From Pseudomonadota bacterium (lineage in GTDB: Bacteria; Pseudomonadota; Gammaproteobacteria; Steroidobacterales; SZUA-146), in NCBI GenBank assembly GCA_039028935.1, contig JBCCHD010000015.1, positions 1-64,000 on the forward strand: a stretch of DNA of 64,000 bases, given 5' to 3'. The notes beneath the pieces were generated by a model. It did not search any database. It saw only the letters and a list, made by a program, of their open reading frames with translations, and was not told the origin of the DNA. Of the stretch, positions 16,058 through 25,566 are shown piece by piece (the first letter of the stretch is position 1; every line of letters begins with the position of its first letter). Both the position numbers and the translations under genes were made by a program.

Positions 16058-17392
16058 GTGAGTTACTGCGTGAAGCATCCGTTTGTCGCAATCGCCGATT
16101 TTCTTTGGCACCCACGTTGGGCGCGTTCGTCGCCGATCATACAACGAACGATGTGGTTCCTGCGCTACCCCTATGCGCTTTTACGTGACGCCCTGCGCGG
16201 CGAGCTCAATCTGCGGGCTATGAGTCTGGTGTACACGACGATCCTCTCGCTCGTACCACTTATTGCGCTGAGCTTCTCAATGCTAAAAGCGTTCGAATTC
16301 CACTATGAGCTGAGTCCGGTGCTCAACAACATTCTTGCGCCGCTGGGCCCCAAAGCGGCCGAACTCAGTCAGCGCATCATTTCCTTTGTCGATAACGTTC
16401 AGGGCGCGGCGCTCGGTTCGGTTGGACTCGCCTTCTTGATCTTCACTGTTATCTCAATGGTACAAAAGGTCGAAGAGAGTTTTAATTTTGTCTGGCAGGT
16501 CACCAAGTCGCGCAGCCTGGTACGCCGCTTCAGTGAATTTTTGAGCCTCATCATGGTGGCGCCGGTGCTGATGCTGGTCGCGCTGGGATTACTCGGTACG
16601 CTCTCGGTCGACGCCGTCACGTCCCGTCTTTTGCAGTATGAATGGATCGCGGACGGCACCGTTTGGCTTAGCCAGTGGGTACCGTTGCTGATCATCTGCG
16701 CGGCGTTCACGTTTCTCTACGGGTTCATTCCCAATACGAGAGTCACGCTTCGCGCGGCGGTAGTCGGCGGTGTGTTCGGTGGGGTCGTGTGGACGCTGGC
16801 AGGAAAAGTTTTCCAAGCGGTCGTCGCCAGCTCAGCGCAATACACCGCGATCTACTCGACGTTTGCGATTGTCATCGTGGCTCTCATTTGGCTGTACATC
16901 GGTTGGCTCATCTTACTCGTGGGCGCCAAAATCTCGTTTTACGCGCAAAACCCGCAATATCTCCGATATGGCCGTCAGCGCCTTGAAATTGGCACAGCCA
17001 AACGCGAACGCCTCGCCATCGCCATTATGGTTCGTGTGGCGCGTAATTTTCAGTCTGAAAAAACGGGCGCCAATATCAATCAGATTGCCGCACAACTTCA
17101 CGTTACGGGCAACTTGCTCGCCCCGATTGCGCAACGACTTGAAGAGTCGGGCCTACTGAACAAAACGGCAGAGGCGCAACTCATACCGGCGCGGGCGCTG
17201 GCCAAAATTAAGCTGCTCGATGTGGTTAATGCCGTGCGCATCAGTCAACGACATGACCATGCGCTCAGCGTTACGGGCCACCCGGGTCCGGTGGACGATG
17301 CTGTGAACACCATTATGGGCAACATCGACTCATCTATCGAACAAACGCTCGGGATCACCACCCTTCAAGACCTGATGACAGACAACGACTAG
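16058..17392 (+). CDS. YihY/BrkB family inner membrane protein
   Basis: An integral membrane protein of about 444 residues. Six hydrophobic segments span roughly residues 50-310, starting with RAMSLVYTTILSLVPLIALS and including FLIFTVISMVQKVEESFNFVW and FAIVIVALIWLYIGWLILLV. A cytoplasmic tail of about 130 residues follows and contains a winged-helix-like stretch (NINQIAAQLHVTGNLLAPIA). Members were once annotated as RNase BN, now known to be wrong; the function is unknown. The start is uncertain: GTG 16058 gives an N-terminus of family-like length, while ATG 16151 leaves only about 23 residues before the first core helix. It is convergent with pmbA. Confidence 0.85.
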   Translation: MSYCVKHPFVAIADFLWHPRWARSSPIIQRTMWFLRYPYALLRDALRGELNLRAMSLVYTTILSLVPLIALSFSMLKAFEFHYELSPVLNNILAPLGPKAAELSQRIISFVDNVQGAALGSVGLAFLIFTVISMVQKVEESFNFVWQVTKSRSLVRRFSEFLSLIMVAPVLMLVALGLLGTLSVDAVTSRLLQYEWIADGTVWLSQWVPLLIICAAFTFLYGFIPNTRVTLRAAVVGGVFGGVVWTLAGKVFQAVVASSAQYTAIYSTFAIVIVALIWLYIGWLILLVGAKISFYAQNPQYLRYGRQRLEIGTAKRERLAIAIMVRVARNFQSEKTGANINQIAAQLHVTGNLLAPIAQRLEESGLLNKTAEAQLIPARALAKIKLLDVVNAVRISQRHDHALSVTGHPGPVDDAVNTIMGNIDSSIEQTLGITTLQDLMTDND

Positions 17393-17507
17393 CCGTCCCG
17401 TTCGATACGATTGATGCGGATGTCGTGTTCGCTTCACGTCGAGGCAGCCACTCACGCCACGCCAATGAAACGCCGTTTACGTTTTGCCGCCCCGTTTTAA
17501 AGAGTGT

Positions 17508-18848
17508 TCAATTCCCTGCAATCGTGAGTTCGTCGAGCAGCAACGAAGCGCAATGGACTTTACTGTTACGATCCACGTCGCTGCCGATGGCAATGAGCTT
17601 TTGATACATATCAATCAGATTGCCCGCGATGGTAATTTCATGCACCGGATAAGCGATCTCACCATTTTCGACCCAAAACCCAGCCGCACCGCGCGAATAG
17701 TCGCCGGTGATGGCATTGACCCCTTGTCCAATAAGCTCCGTCACATAAAGACCACTGCCCATGTCTCGGATCAGTTCCGCGTGGTCGGCTGAGCCGGCCG
17801 TCACCACCATGTTTTGTATACCGCCCGCGTTGGCGGTCGTTTCCAAGCCGAGACGTCGCGCCGAGTAACTGCTCAAAATGAAATCTTGCACCACGCCATC
17901 GGCTATCAGGTCGCGCGCATAGGTCGCCACCCCCTCGCCGTCCATCGGTACACTGCCGAACGCTTTCTCGATGTGCGGCTCTTCCCGAATTGACAAAAAG
18001 GAGGGAAACACCTGCTGTCCTTTTGCGTCGAGCAAAAACGAGGCTTTGCGATACTGCGCACCACCGCTCAATGCCCCGAGACAGTGGCCGATCAGACCGC
18101 GCGCAAGTCGTGCTGGAAACAACACCTTCGCCGTGCGCGTCGAGAGCTTCCGCGCACCGAGTCTCGCCACCGCACGACGCGACGCTTCTTCGCCGACTAC
18201 CGAAGGCGCATCGAGATCCTCGGCAGCGCGCTTGGAGCTATACCAGTAGTCGCGCTCCATTGCGCCATTCGCGTCCGACGCGAGAACCGCGCAGCTTATG
18301 CTGTGGCTCGATGTGCGAAAGCCGCCGACAAAACCATGCGAGTTGCCATACACGCGTGTGCCGGTAAAGCTGCTGACGGTGGCGCCCTCGCTATTTTGTA
18401 TACGCGCATCAAAATCGCGCGCGGATGATTCGCATTCAGACGCCAGCTCAATGGCATCGTTCGCATCAATACCCCACGGATGATAAAGCGACAAATCCGG
18501 AAGCTCTGTGGCCATACGGGATTTATCCGCTAACCCGGCCGCGGGGTCCTCGGCGGTAAACCCCGCAATCGAGCACGCCTTCGCCACCGTCTGTTCGATC
18601 GCGTAGTCAGAAAAATCCGCCGTGCTCGCGGAGCCGTGTGACTGACCTCGGTAGCACGTCAGACTCAGGCTGCGATCGCGTTGATATTCGATCGTCTCCA
18701 CTTCCCCCAACCGCACATTGACCGACAGTCCGGCACTGGCGCTCACGGCGGTCTCCGCGGCGGTGGCCCCCTGAGCACGGGCGCTGTCCAGGATCCGGCG
18801 GGTGAGTGATTCCAGTTCGTCCTGAGCGACGGGAGCAAGCTGCGACAT
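17508..18848 (-). CDS. pmbA: Metalloprotease PmbA/TldE
   Basis: A 446-residue TldE homologue. With TldD it forms a heteromeric protease that unfolds and degrades peptides, known from microcin B17 maturation and CcdA turnover. Typical parts are the N-terminal VNVRLGEVETIEYQRDRSL and the C-terminal GLYVTELIGQGVNAITGDYS followed by GFWVENGEIAYPVHEITIAG. TldE lacks the HExxxH metal site, as here. ATG 18848 begins MSQLAPVAQDE; a longer frame upstream has no family character. The partner tldD is at 24.0-25.5 kb. Confidence 0.93.
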   Translation of the reverse strand: MSQLAPVAQDELESLTRRILDSARAQGATAAETAVSASAGLSVNVRLGEVETIEYQRDRSLSLTCYRGQSHGSASTADFSDYAIEQTVAKACSIAGFTAEDPAAGLADKSRMATELPDLSLYHPWGIDANDAIELASECESSARDFDARIQNSEGATVSSFTGTRVYGNSHGFVGGFRTSSHSISCAVLASDANGAMERDYWYSSKRAAEDLDAPSVVGEEASRRAVARLGARKLSTRTAKVLFPARLARGLIGHCLGALSGGAQYRKASFLLDAKGQQVFPSFLSIREEPHIEKAFGSVPMDGEGVATYARDLIADGVVQDFILSSYSARRLGLETTANAGGIQNMVVTAGSADHAELIRDMGSGLYVTELIGQGVNAITGDYSRGAAGFWVENGEIAYPVHEITIAGNLIDMYQKLIAIGSDVDRNSKVHCASLLLDELTIAGN

Positions 18849-19017
18849 GATTAAACCATCCGAATTGAGATCATTGAGCGACGCGCAGGCCGCGTGGCAG
18901 AGTGTACCTGACGCTTGCGGCATTTGGCTCGCATCGCGAGAAAATCGCTTATACTCACGAATTAGACGAGAGCCGTTTTCCGCGTGGCTCTGTTCGCTAC
19001 CGGAGCATTGTGCTGAC

Positions 19018-19632
19018 ATGATCCACCCACATACACATACACATGCCGATGGGCGCGGCGCGGTTTCTGACCGATGCTCGGCGCGGGGCGTTCACCGGGC
19101 ACTCGGGGGGCTGCTGGCGTTACTGATTTGCGCCGTTGGATGTACGGCCAGTGATTCGACGCCGACGCCCAACGCTGAAACAGGACACACCGATATGTCA
19201 GATAATCGCCAATCCACACCGCCCGAACCGACTGATGCGTCATCAATTGGCGACCGCAAGGCCCGTGTCACCGACGGACACGATTCGTCGGCGCAACCGT
19301 CAGTAACCGTGGACTCGCCGGCATCGTCGTCAGTCAATGTGCACGGTGTACCGGATGACTTGCTGAAACGGATGGTCGCGTCGGTGGCTGAGCAGGCCGG
19401 TGTATCGGCAGACACTGTGCAGCTGGTGCGCGCGGAGTCCACCACGTGGCGCGATGGTTCGCTGGGCTGCCCACAGCCCGGCATGGCCTACAGCCAAGCA
19501 CTGGTGGACGGCTACTGGGTGATCTATCGCGCAGGCGATGAAGAGTACGATTTACGAGCGACCCGTCAGGGCACTTTCACGCGCTGTACCGGCGCCACTA
19601 AGCAACCCCCGATTCGCTATGACGACACGTGA
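19018..19632 (+). CDS. Putative secreted lipoprotein of unknown function
   Basis: A 204-residue protein with a His-rich N-region (MIHPHTHTHA), a hydrophobic core and a lipobox ending at Cys42 (LLALLICAVGC). A long low-complexity Ser/Thr/Asp linker follows, and then a small conserved-looking C-terminal domain: TWRDGSLGCPQPGMAYSQAL, then VDGYWVIYRAGDEEYDLRAT. The GCPxPGMxYxQ pattern recurs in uncharacterised secreted bacterial proteins; I know no function. A TATACT box lies at 18950-18955. Its last 14 bases overlap the start of yjgA in another frame, so translation is likely coupled. The N-region is long for a lipoprotein signal. Confidence 0.7.
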   Translation: MIHPHTHTHADGRGAVSDRCSARGVHRALGGLLALLICAVGCTASDSTPTPNAETGHTDMSDNRQSTPPEPTDASSIGDRKARVTDGHDSSAQPSVTVDSPASSSVNVHGVPDDLLKRMVASVAEQAGVSADTVQLVRAESTTWRDGSLGCPQPGMAYSQALVDGYWVIYRAGDEEYDLRATRQGTFTRCTGATKQPPIRYDDT

Positions 19633-20152
19633 TCGTTTAGTCGACGATGCGCCTGACGACGAGGGCCTGAGCAAGACCCGACTCAAAAAGGAAATGCATC
19701 GACTACAAAAACTCGGTGAAGAACTCATCGACCTGAATCGCCGTCAACTCGATGCGTTGCCGCTGCCTGATGAGCTTCGCGCGGCCATCGATGCTGCTCA
19801 AAAAATGACCAAACATCGGGCGCTCTATCGACAACGACAGTTCATCGGCAAGGTCATGCGCTCGATCGATGCAAGCCCTATTGAGGTGGCGCTGAACAAC
19901 CTGCGACACCCCGAGCGTCAGGCCAATGCCCGCTTTCATAAAGTCGAACACTGGCGCGATACGCTGGTCGCCCATCCGGAGCGCAGCAGCGATTTCATTA
20001 CTGAGTTTCCCTCGATCGATCGCCAGCAGCTTGGCCAAAAAGTGCGTGCAGCCAACAAAGAGCATCTTAACGGCAAGCCCGTCGGCGCTGGCAAGGCACT
20101 ATTTCGATTCATTGACGCGCATTTCGAACGACTCGAGGCGTCGGCGGAGTAA
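19619..20152 (+). CDS. yjgA: Ribosome-associated protein YjgA/DarP (DUF615)
   Basis: A 177-residue basic helical protein of the DUF615 family. It is associated with late 50S subunit assembly. Conserved segments are LSKTRLKKEMHRLQKLGEEL, LDALPLPDELRAAI, RHRALYRQ-like KHRALYRQRQFIGKVMR, and the C-terminal LGQKVRAANKEHLNGKP. ATG 19619 is the natural N-terminus, inside the end of the lipoprotein gene. Divergent yjgA and pmbA neighbours are conserved in E. coli; here an extra gene sits between them. purE follows after 42 bases. Confidence 0.92.
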   Translation: MTTRDRLVDDAPDDEGLSKTRLKKEMHRLQKLGEELIDLNRRQLDALPLPDELRAAIDAAQKMTKHRALYRQRQFIGKVMRSIDASPIEVALNNLRHPERQANARFHKVEHWRDTLVAHPERSSDFITEFPSIDRQQLGQKVRAANKEHLNGKPVGAGKALFRFIDAHFERLEASAE

Positions 20153-20194
20153 ATCGCTGGTGATCAGGTCGCGCCGCGCTGGTAAACTTAATCT

Positions 20195-20683
20195 ATGAGC
20201 ATTCGAATCGGCATCATCATGGGGTCTAAATCGGATTGGGACACCATGCGTCACGCCACCGACACTCTCGAGGCGCTGGGTTTGCGTTACGAGGTGAAAG
20301 TCGTGTCGGCGCATCGCACACCCGATTTGCTCTTCGACTACTGTGCGGGCGCACGGGACCGCGGACTGGAGGTAATTATCGCCGGCGCCGGCGGTGCCGC
20401 CCACCTTCCGGGTATGGCCGCCGCCAAAACACCGCTTCCCGTTCTTGGTGTTCCAGTGCAGTCCAAAGCGCTGAACGGCATCGACTCACTGTTGTCGATT
20501 GCCCAAATGCCCGCCGGCATTCCGGTCGGCACGCTCGCCATCGGGCGCGCTGGCGCGGTTAATGCCGCGCTGCTCGCCGCTGCCATCGTGGCCAATCACG
20601 ACGACGACGCACGCCGCGCACTGGATGCCTTCCGCGCAGCGCAAACTGAACGGGTGCTTGAGCAACCCGATCCCAGAGATTAA
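20195..20683 (+). CDS. purE: N5-carboxyaminoimidazole ribonucleotide mutase
   Basis: A 162-residue class I PurE, moving the carboxylate of N5-CAIR to C4 to make CAIR. The substrate loop [14 protein letters not shown] is followed by [14 protein letters not shown] and the Gly-rich [14 protein letters not shown], all diagnostic. It is followed four bases later by purK, the partner that makes N5-CAIR, so the two are an operon. purC, the next enzyme, is encoded 5 kb upstream. Confidence 0.97.
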   Translation: MSIRIGIIMGSKSDWDTMRHATDTLEALGLRYEVKVVSAHRTPDLLFDYCAGARDRGLEVIIAGAGGAAHLPGMAAAKTPLPVLGVPVQSKALNGIDSLLSIAQMPAGIPVGTLAIGRAGAVNAALLAAAIVANHDDDARRALDAFRAAQTERVLEQPDPRD

Positions 20684-20687
20684 GCCG

Positions 20688-21791
20688 ATGGCCTCCAGCG
20701 TCACGGTCGGCATCGTGGGGGCGGGCCAACTCGGCCGTATGATGGCACTCGCCGGCACACCGCTCGGCATCAACTTTGTGTTTCTCGACGCCAATGCCGA
20801 CGCGCCCGCCGCCCGTCTGGGCGAAATGGTCATTGGTCGCTTCGACGACCTAGCCGCCCTTGAAGCGCTTGCGTCTCGAGTGGATGTGGTCACCTTCGAT
20901 GTGGAGAACGTGCCCGCTAAGGTGCTCAAAAAAATTGGCGAACATACGCCGGTATGGCCATCCGCCGATGCACTCGACACCGCGCAAGATCGACTGTCTG
21001 AAAAGACGCTGTTTACGGAACTGGGTATTCCAACGCCATCGTTTGTCGCCGCCAGCACCGAACAAGAGCTCATGGACGCAGCCATCGACTGCGGCTTCCC
21101 GTGTGTCGTCAAAACACGCCGCATGGGTTACGACGGGCGCGGTCAGCGGTTTTTGCACAGTGTCGATGACGTGTCGACCGCGTGGAACAGTCTGAACAGC
21201 GATGCACTCATCGTCGAGTCGTTTGTGCATTTTGACCGAGAGGTTTCCATTATCGTTGCGCGCAATCGACACGGCGATGTTGTGCATTATCCGCTTGCCA
21301 GCAATTCTCACAGAAACGGCATCTTGCATGTCAGTGAAGCACCCTGGCATGACGAACGCGATACAGCCCTTGCGCAGAACTACGCGGCGAAATTGCTCTC
21401 ACACTTTGATTACTGCGGCGTACTCACGATCGAACTGTTTTCGACCAAAGACGGACTCTTGGTGAACGAAATCGCGCCGCGCGTGCACAACTCCGGACAC
21501 TGGACAATCGAAGGCGCCGAAACCAGTCAATTTGAAAATCACTTACGCGCCATCCTCAACTGGCAACTGGGCAGCACTGCGCCCCGCGGGCATTCGGCAA
21601 TGATCAATTTCCTGGGCCGAATGCCCGACGCCAACACCTGCTATGCGGTGCCAGGCATGCACTTTCACTCGTACGGCAAATCCAATCGCCCCTCTCGCAA
21701 AGTGGGTCACGGCACGATTAACGCCACGACACCCGAAGCGGTGAGCGAGGCGGTCAGTCAGTTTGAGACGCTCTACACGCCGGACCTCTAA
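20688..21791 (+). CDS. purK: N5-carboxyaminoimidazole ribonucleotide synthase
   Basis: A 367-residue ATP-grasp enzyme that carboxylates AIR with bicarbonate and ATP. The N-terminal VGIVGAGQLGRMMALAG is followed by TFDVENVPA. The ATP-grasp core contains FPCVVKTRRMGYDGRGQ, and the metal-binding end is LVNEIAPRVHNSGHWTIEGA. ATG 20688 lies four bases after the purE stop. An open frame extends upstream within purE and is not used. The C-terminal domain (NFLGRMP, then HFHSYGKSNRPSRKVGH) is complete. Confidence 0.96.
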   Translation: MASSVTVGIVGAGQLGRMMALAGTPLGINFVFLDANADAPAARLGEMVIGRFDDLAALEALASRVDVVTFDVENVPAKVLKKIGEHTPVWPSADALDTAQDRLSEKTLFTELGIPTPSFVAASTEQELMDAAIDCGFPCVVKTRRMGYDGRGQRFLHSVDDVSTAWNSLNSDALIVESFVHFDREVSIIVARNRHGDVVHYPLASNSHRNGILHVSEAPWHDERDTALAQNYAAKLLSHFDYCGVLTIELFSTKDGLLVNEIAPRVHNSGHWTIEGAETSQFENHLRAILNWQLGSTAPRGHSAMINFLGRMPDANTCYAVPGMHFHSYGKSNRPSRKVGHGTINATTPEAVSEAVSQFETLYTPDL

Positions 21792-21803
21792 CGCCGCCAA
21801 TTC

Positions 21804-22220
21804 CTAGCTTGTGGTGCTGTCCAACGCAGCCTTCACTGCCACGGTTATGGCGTCGGCGTCCATTGCTTTCGTTACGCGGGAATACAGCTTCCCGGTGCGC
21901 GCGTCAACCAGCAACATAAAACCTGTGCGACCCTCGTTTTTAGCGTAATACTCCCCAATACCCAGCGCGTTAGCCAGCAGTCCCGACTGGTGGCGACGGG
22001 TATCGTCGGTGAGATCTAGTGTTAAAAACAACACGCGTTCATTGTCTAGATCGGCCTGGCTACGGGCTTTATTGATGGCGGGGTCCAACACCTTGCAGCT
22101 GCCGCACCAATCCGCATAAAACAACACGCTATACAAGGCGGGCTGAGCCGCGTGGTCGTCCGCCTGAGCGGGCATTGCCGCGGCAAATGCCAGGCACAAA
22201 ACAACGATGATTTTTTGCAT
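21804..22220 (-). CDS. Secreted thioredoxin-like protein
   Basis: A 138-residue protein with a signal peptide (MQKIIVVLCLAFAAAMPAQA) and a thioredoxin fold with the redox motif YADWCGSCKVLDPAI. The cis-Pro region is replaced by GRTGFMLLVDARTGK, so the usual cis-proline is not obvious; this is unusual for a disulfide oxidoreductase. ATG 22220 is preceded by GGAG at seven bases; longer in-frame starts exist but run through a palindrome. It is convergent with purK (gap 12 bases) and downstream of the natB-like gene. The role is probably in periplasmic thiol chemistry; the partner is unknown. Confidence 0.8.
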   Translation of the reverse strand: MQKIIVVLCLAFAAAMPAQADDHAAQPALYSVLFYADWCGSCKVLDPAINKARSQADLDNERVLFLTLDLTDDTRRHQSGLLANALGIGEYYAKNEGRTGFMLLVDARTGKLYSRVTKAMDADAITVAVKAALDSTTS

Positions 22221-22241
22221 CGATTTCTCCATGTGAACAAT

Positions 22242-22259
22242 GTCTGTGTGAACACAGAC
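22242..22259 (-). promoter_or_regulatory. Perfect dyad immediately upstream of the thioredoxin-like gene
   Basis: GTCTGTG, TGAA and CACAGAC form a 7-bp perfect inverted repeat with a 4-base spacer, ending 11 bases before the GGAG ribosome binding site. TGTGAACA also occurs as a direct repeat at 22232-22239 and 22247-22254. It could be an operator or an RNA hairpin controlling translation. It partly resembles a CRP half-site (TGTGA), but the spacing does not fit the CRP consensus. Confidence 0.5.
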
Positions 22260-22346
22260 CGGCACCTGGAGAGAAATATTTCGCAATTGAGGCTGATTTG
22301 TTCAGGCGCCCAGCTCAAGCCGTATCCGTTACCCCATAGGCGGACA

Positions 22347-23522
22347 CTACACCAGCAGTGATTCCTGGTAGTAGCGATAGACCGACAACATCGCCAAAAC
22401 CAGCGCGAGAGCGAGCGTCGAGACCACCGATATCACCACCGCCTCGGGGGCCAAGGGAATGCCCTTCACCAACTCGGTGACGAGCAGGTGCTGACTGAGA
22501 CTGGGTACGAGCATGAACGACGACTGTGGTTTAAGCGAAGCGAAAATCGCGAGCATGATGGGCAAGGTGGGCAACATCATGGCCATGGACAGATAGCTTT
22601 GCGCTTCCTTATACGTTTTGCTGAAGGTCGCGATGATTGTCATAAACGCCGCGCCGAACAGCACAAATGGCAACATGATTAAAAAGGTCTGGATGGCGAT
22701 CGGAACGGAAAAATTGGCCACCATATTGATTTTCTCGAGTGGCAACAATTTCACGCTGAAATAGAATGCCACAATGCTCATGAACAAAGACATTGCCATG
22801 AATAATGATGTCGCGAGCAATTTGCCGATGATTAAACGGCCGCGAGAAACGGGCACACTGAGCAATGATTCAAGCGAACCGCGTTCGCGCTCGCCGGCGG
22901 TCGTGTCGATAGCCAAGTACATACCACCCATGAGCACGGCAAAAATAAAAAAGTACGTAATGACACCCACAATCATGATGGCACGCGATGCGGGTGTTGA
23001 AATGTCCACATGATCGATCGCAAGCGGCTCCACAACGACCGAACTGATGCCGCGTGCCTGAAGCCGCAAAACGCCCGTTTTTTTGTTGTAGGCCTGAAGA
23101 ATGGCGGTTAGCCGGGAGAATGGTTTTTGTGTTTTCTGACTGGATTGATCGGCGACGGTCTGAACTGTCGCGGGCACGCCATCGCGAAAATGCCGCGGGA
23201 AGGACTCGCTGATGATGAGCATCACCGGGTATTCTCGATCGCGCACCAGTGCCTCACCATCAGTCGTGGCCGGTAGTTCCTTGAGCTGCACATTATTCTG
23301 ACGAATAAACTGCATCAGATTTGGTGCGTACTCCGCGCCGATCACTGGAATCTCAAGCGTCTCATCCACATCGTCGAGCTGCGTGCTCAACATAATGCTG
23401 ATCATGCCGGAAAAAACGAGTGGCCCAAGCAGCGGGCCGAGTAACAACGCGGACAACATGGTTCGACGATCACGAAAATTATCAGTGACTTCTTTCCAAA
23501 AAACGGTCAGAACAGCGTGCAC
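22347..23522 (-). CDS. ABC-2 type permease, NatB-like
   Basis: A 391-residue membrane protein. One N-terminal helix (RTMLSALLLGPLLGPLVFSGM) is followed by a roughly 130-residue extracytoplasmic domain, then about five helices. The conserved segment between helices reads DTTAGERERGSLESLLSVPVSRGRLIIGKLLAT, typical of NatB-like ABC-2 exporters (sodium or drug efflux). The start is GTG with a strong AAAGGAG site. NatB normally works with an ATPase, NatA, encoded just upstream; no ATPase gene is found here or elsewhere in the window except uvrA. Confidence 0.85.
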   Translation of the reverse strand: MHAVLTVFWKEVTDNFRDRRTMLSALLLGPLLGPLVFSGMISIMLSTQLDDVDETLEIPVIGAEYAPNLMQFIRQNNVQLKELPATTDGEALVRDREYPVMLIISESFPRHFRDGVPATVQTVADQSSQKTQKPFSRLTAILQAYNKKTGVLRLQARGISSVVVEPLAIDHVDISTPASRAIMIVGVITYFFIFAVLMGGMYLAIDTTAGERERGSLESLLSVPVSRGRLIIGKLLATSLFMAMSLFMSIVAFYFSVKLLPLEKINMVANFSVPIAIQTFLIMLPFVLFGAAFMTIIATFSKTYKEAQSYLSMAMMLPTLPIMLAIFASLKPQSSFMLVPSLSQHLLVTELVKGIPLAPEAVVISVVSTLALALVLAMLSVYRYYQESLLV

Positions 23523-24036
23523 AGCGCACTCCTTTGATAAACCAAACGGTATAAGTTGCAGGAACTTAGATGAATAACTAAACGCAATTTATAATCCAAG
23601 AGTAACCACTGCTTTGCATAACTTGTCGCCAATTTGAGACAGTTGTCGGCATCATGCGGTTTTGCGACCCTCTTAATCGACACACAGCGCTGCGCAGATT
23701 GCACGTTCGATACGCATCGTGCCCGCGCTGGCCAAGTAACAGTGTAAAGGTTTAAGACGGTTCTTGGGGGGTGTTTCGTACACGGAAGCAGAAGAGTACT
23801 TGGCCTCTTTCCCTGCTTCTGAGTGTCTTGAGTCTAAGCTTAAGACGCTCGCCCCGTTTTCTTTCTGTCCATCGGCCGCGCTAACGACTTCCATCGTTTT
23901 GACACTGCCCGCTACACGCAGCGTGTCACTGAATTACACCGACACGACCAGGAGGAGTGTGGTTGTCGATTCGATCGACTGCACACGGCGGTGTTCAAAC
24001 AGTGAGGCGCGTTCACATGCACCGATCGCGCCTAAG
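23523..24036. other. Structured non-coding gap between tldD and the natB-like gene
   Basis: About 510 bases with no convincing gene. A 73-codon frame on the minus strand (23894-23673) has no family resemblance. Two adjacent hairpins stand out. The first is GAAGCAG-AAGAG (23785-23796) pairing with CTCTT and CTGCTTC (23805-23819), with a 3-base bulge. The second is GAGTGTCTT (23821-23829) pairing with AAGACGCTC (23842-23850), followed by GCCCCGTTTTCTTT on the plus strand. The part nearest the natB-like gene is AT-rich and probably holds its promoter. Confidence 0.45.
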
Positions 24037-25500
24037 TCAGCCTGTGCCACCAACTGTGAGCGTATCGATTTTCAGCGTGGGCTGACCTACCCCAACGGGC
24101 ACGCTCTGCCCTTCTTTGCCACACGTTCCCACACCCGCATCGAGCTGAAGGTCATCCCCCACCATACTGACCTCCTTGAGCACATCCGGGCCGCTACCGA
24201 TCAGCGTCGCACCTTTAACCGGCCGCGTCATTTTGCCCTTCTCAATCAAGTAGGCTTGGCTCGCCGAAAAAACAAACTTACCCGACGTGATATCCACCTC
24301 GCCACCGCCGAAGTTGGCCGCGTACAGTCCTTTGTCAACCGACGCGATTATTTCTTCCGGATTATGCGGCCCTGGCAGCATGTAGGTGTTGGTCATACGC
24401 GGCATAGGCAAATGCGCAAAGGATTCGCGTCGCCCGTTACCGGTTGCCGCCACACCCATCAATTTCGCATTGAGCTTATCTTGCATGTAGCCCTTTAACA
24501 CACCGTTTTCGATCAAATGTGTGCACTGTGTAGGGTAGCCTTCGTCATCCACCGTAAGCGACCCGCGGCGATTAGGCAGCGTTCCGTCGTCCACTACTGT
24601 GCAATATTCCGACGCCACTTTTTGACCGACCGCCTGACTAAAGGCCGACGTTCCTTTGCGATTAAAGTCGCCTTCGAGACCGTGACCGATGGCTTCGTGG
24701 AGCAATATGCCAGGCCAACCGGGACCCAGAACGACGGTCATAGGCCCCGCTGGCGCCGCACCGGCCTCGAGATTGACCAGCGCCTGATCGACCGCCTCGC
24801 GACCCAATTCAATTGCGCGCTCGCCGTTGGCAAATGCGTCTAAACCATAACGGCCGCCACATCCGGCGTAACCCTGCTCGCGGCGCCCGTTCGATTCGAC
24901 AATCACCGACACATTCATGCGTACCAGAGGTCGCACGTCGGCCGCCAAGGTGCCGTCGGCCGCGGCTACTAACATCTGCTCATGCACACCTGACATGGAG
25001 ACGACTACCTCGCATACCCGACTGTCCATCGCACGCACCGCTTTATCCACGCGCTCAAGCAATGCAATTTTGGCATGATCGTCGAGTGTCGTGAGCGGGC
25101 TGGCTGGCTGATACAGCGGTGAGCCTGGCGTCCGACGCCACGCCTGCATACGCCCTTGCTCACCGCGTCGCGCAATCGCGCGAGCCGCCGTGGAGGCCTG
25201 ATCAAGCGCGGGCAGGATCAACTCGTCGGCATACGCAAAGCCGGTTTTCTCCTCGCTGATCGCGCGGACCCCAACCCCTTGTTCAATCGACTGGCTGGCG
25301 TCTTTAACGCGACCGTCCTCGAGTGTCCAAGACTCTTGAATCGTGTGTTGAAAATACGCGTCCGCTTCGTCGATGCCCGGCGCCATCGCGGTGGCCAAGG
25401 TGCGCTCAACATCGGCGAGCGTCAGGCCAGCCCCGCCAAGCAAGTCGCGCTCGACCTGCTGGGTAATCACGTCATAACTCGGTAGTGCAATGGCGGACAC
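24037..25500 (-). CDS. tldD: Metalloprotease TldD
   Basis: A 487-residue TldD, the catalytic subunit of the TldD/TldE protease. The zinc site HEAIGH lies at residues 268-273, with the following conserved [15 protein letters not shown]. The C-terminal Cys and Gly-rich end ([19 protein letters not shown]) is also typical. It follows yhdP in the conserved maf-rng-yhdP-tldD order and partners with PmbA encoded at 17.5 kb. Confidence 0.96.
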   Translation of the reverse strand: MSAIALPSYDVITQQVERDLLGGAGLTLADVERTLATAMAPGIDEADAYFQHTIQESWTLEDGRVKDASQSIEQGVGVRAISEEKTGFAYADELILPALDQASTAARAIARRGEQGRMQAWRRTPGSPLYQPASPLTTLDDHAKIALLERVDKAVRAMDSRVCEVVVSMSGVHEQMLVAAADGTLAADVRPLVRMNVSVIVESNGRREQGYAGCGGRYGLDAFANGERAIELGREAVDQALVNLEAGAAPAGPMTVVLGPGWPGILLHEAIGHGLEGDFNRKGTSAFSQAVGQKVASEYCTVVDDGTLPNRRGSLTVDDEGYPTQCTHLIENGVLKGYMQDKLNAKLMGVAATGNGRRESFAHLPMPRMTNTYMLPGPHNPEEIIASVDKGLYAANFGGGEVDITSGKFVFSASQAYLIEKGKMTRPVKGATLIGSGPDVLKEVSMVGDDLQLDAGVGTCGKEGQSVPVGVGQPTLKIDTLTVGGTG

Positions 25501-25566
25501 ACTGTCTCCTCATCTACGGCTGATCGAATAAAGAGCGATATTGTAGCGCATCGTAACGCCCACACC

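Noticed and set aside
22232-22259. A CRP-binding site ahead of the thioredoxin-like gene
   Set aside because: Half-site TGTGA is present, but the spacing to the inverted half does not match the CRP consensus (TGTGA-N6-TCACA).
23673-23894. A 73-codon frame on the minus strand between tldD and the natB-like gene
   Set aside because: No ribosome binding site, no known motif, and it spans two hairpins; more likely non-coding.
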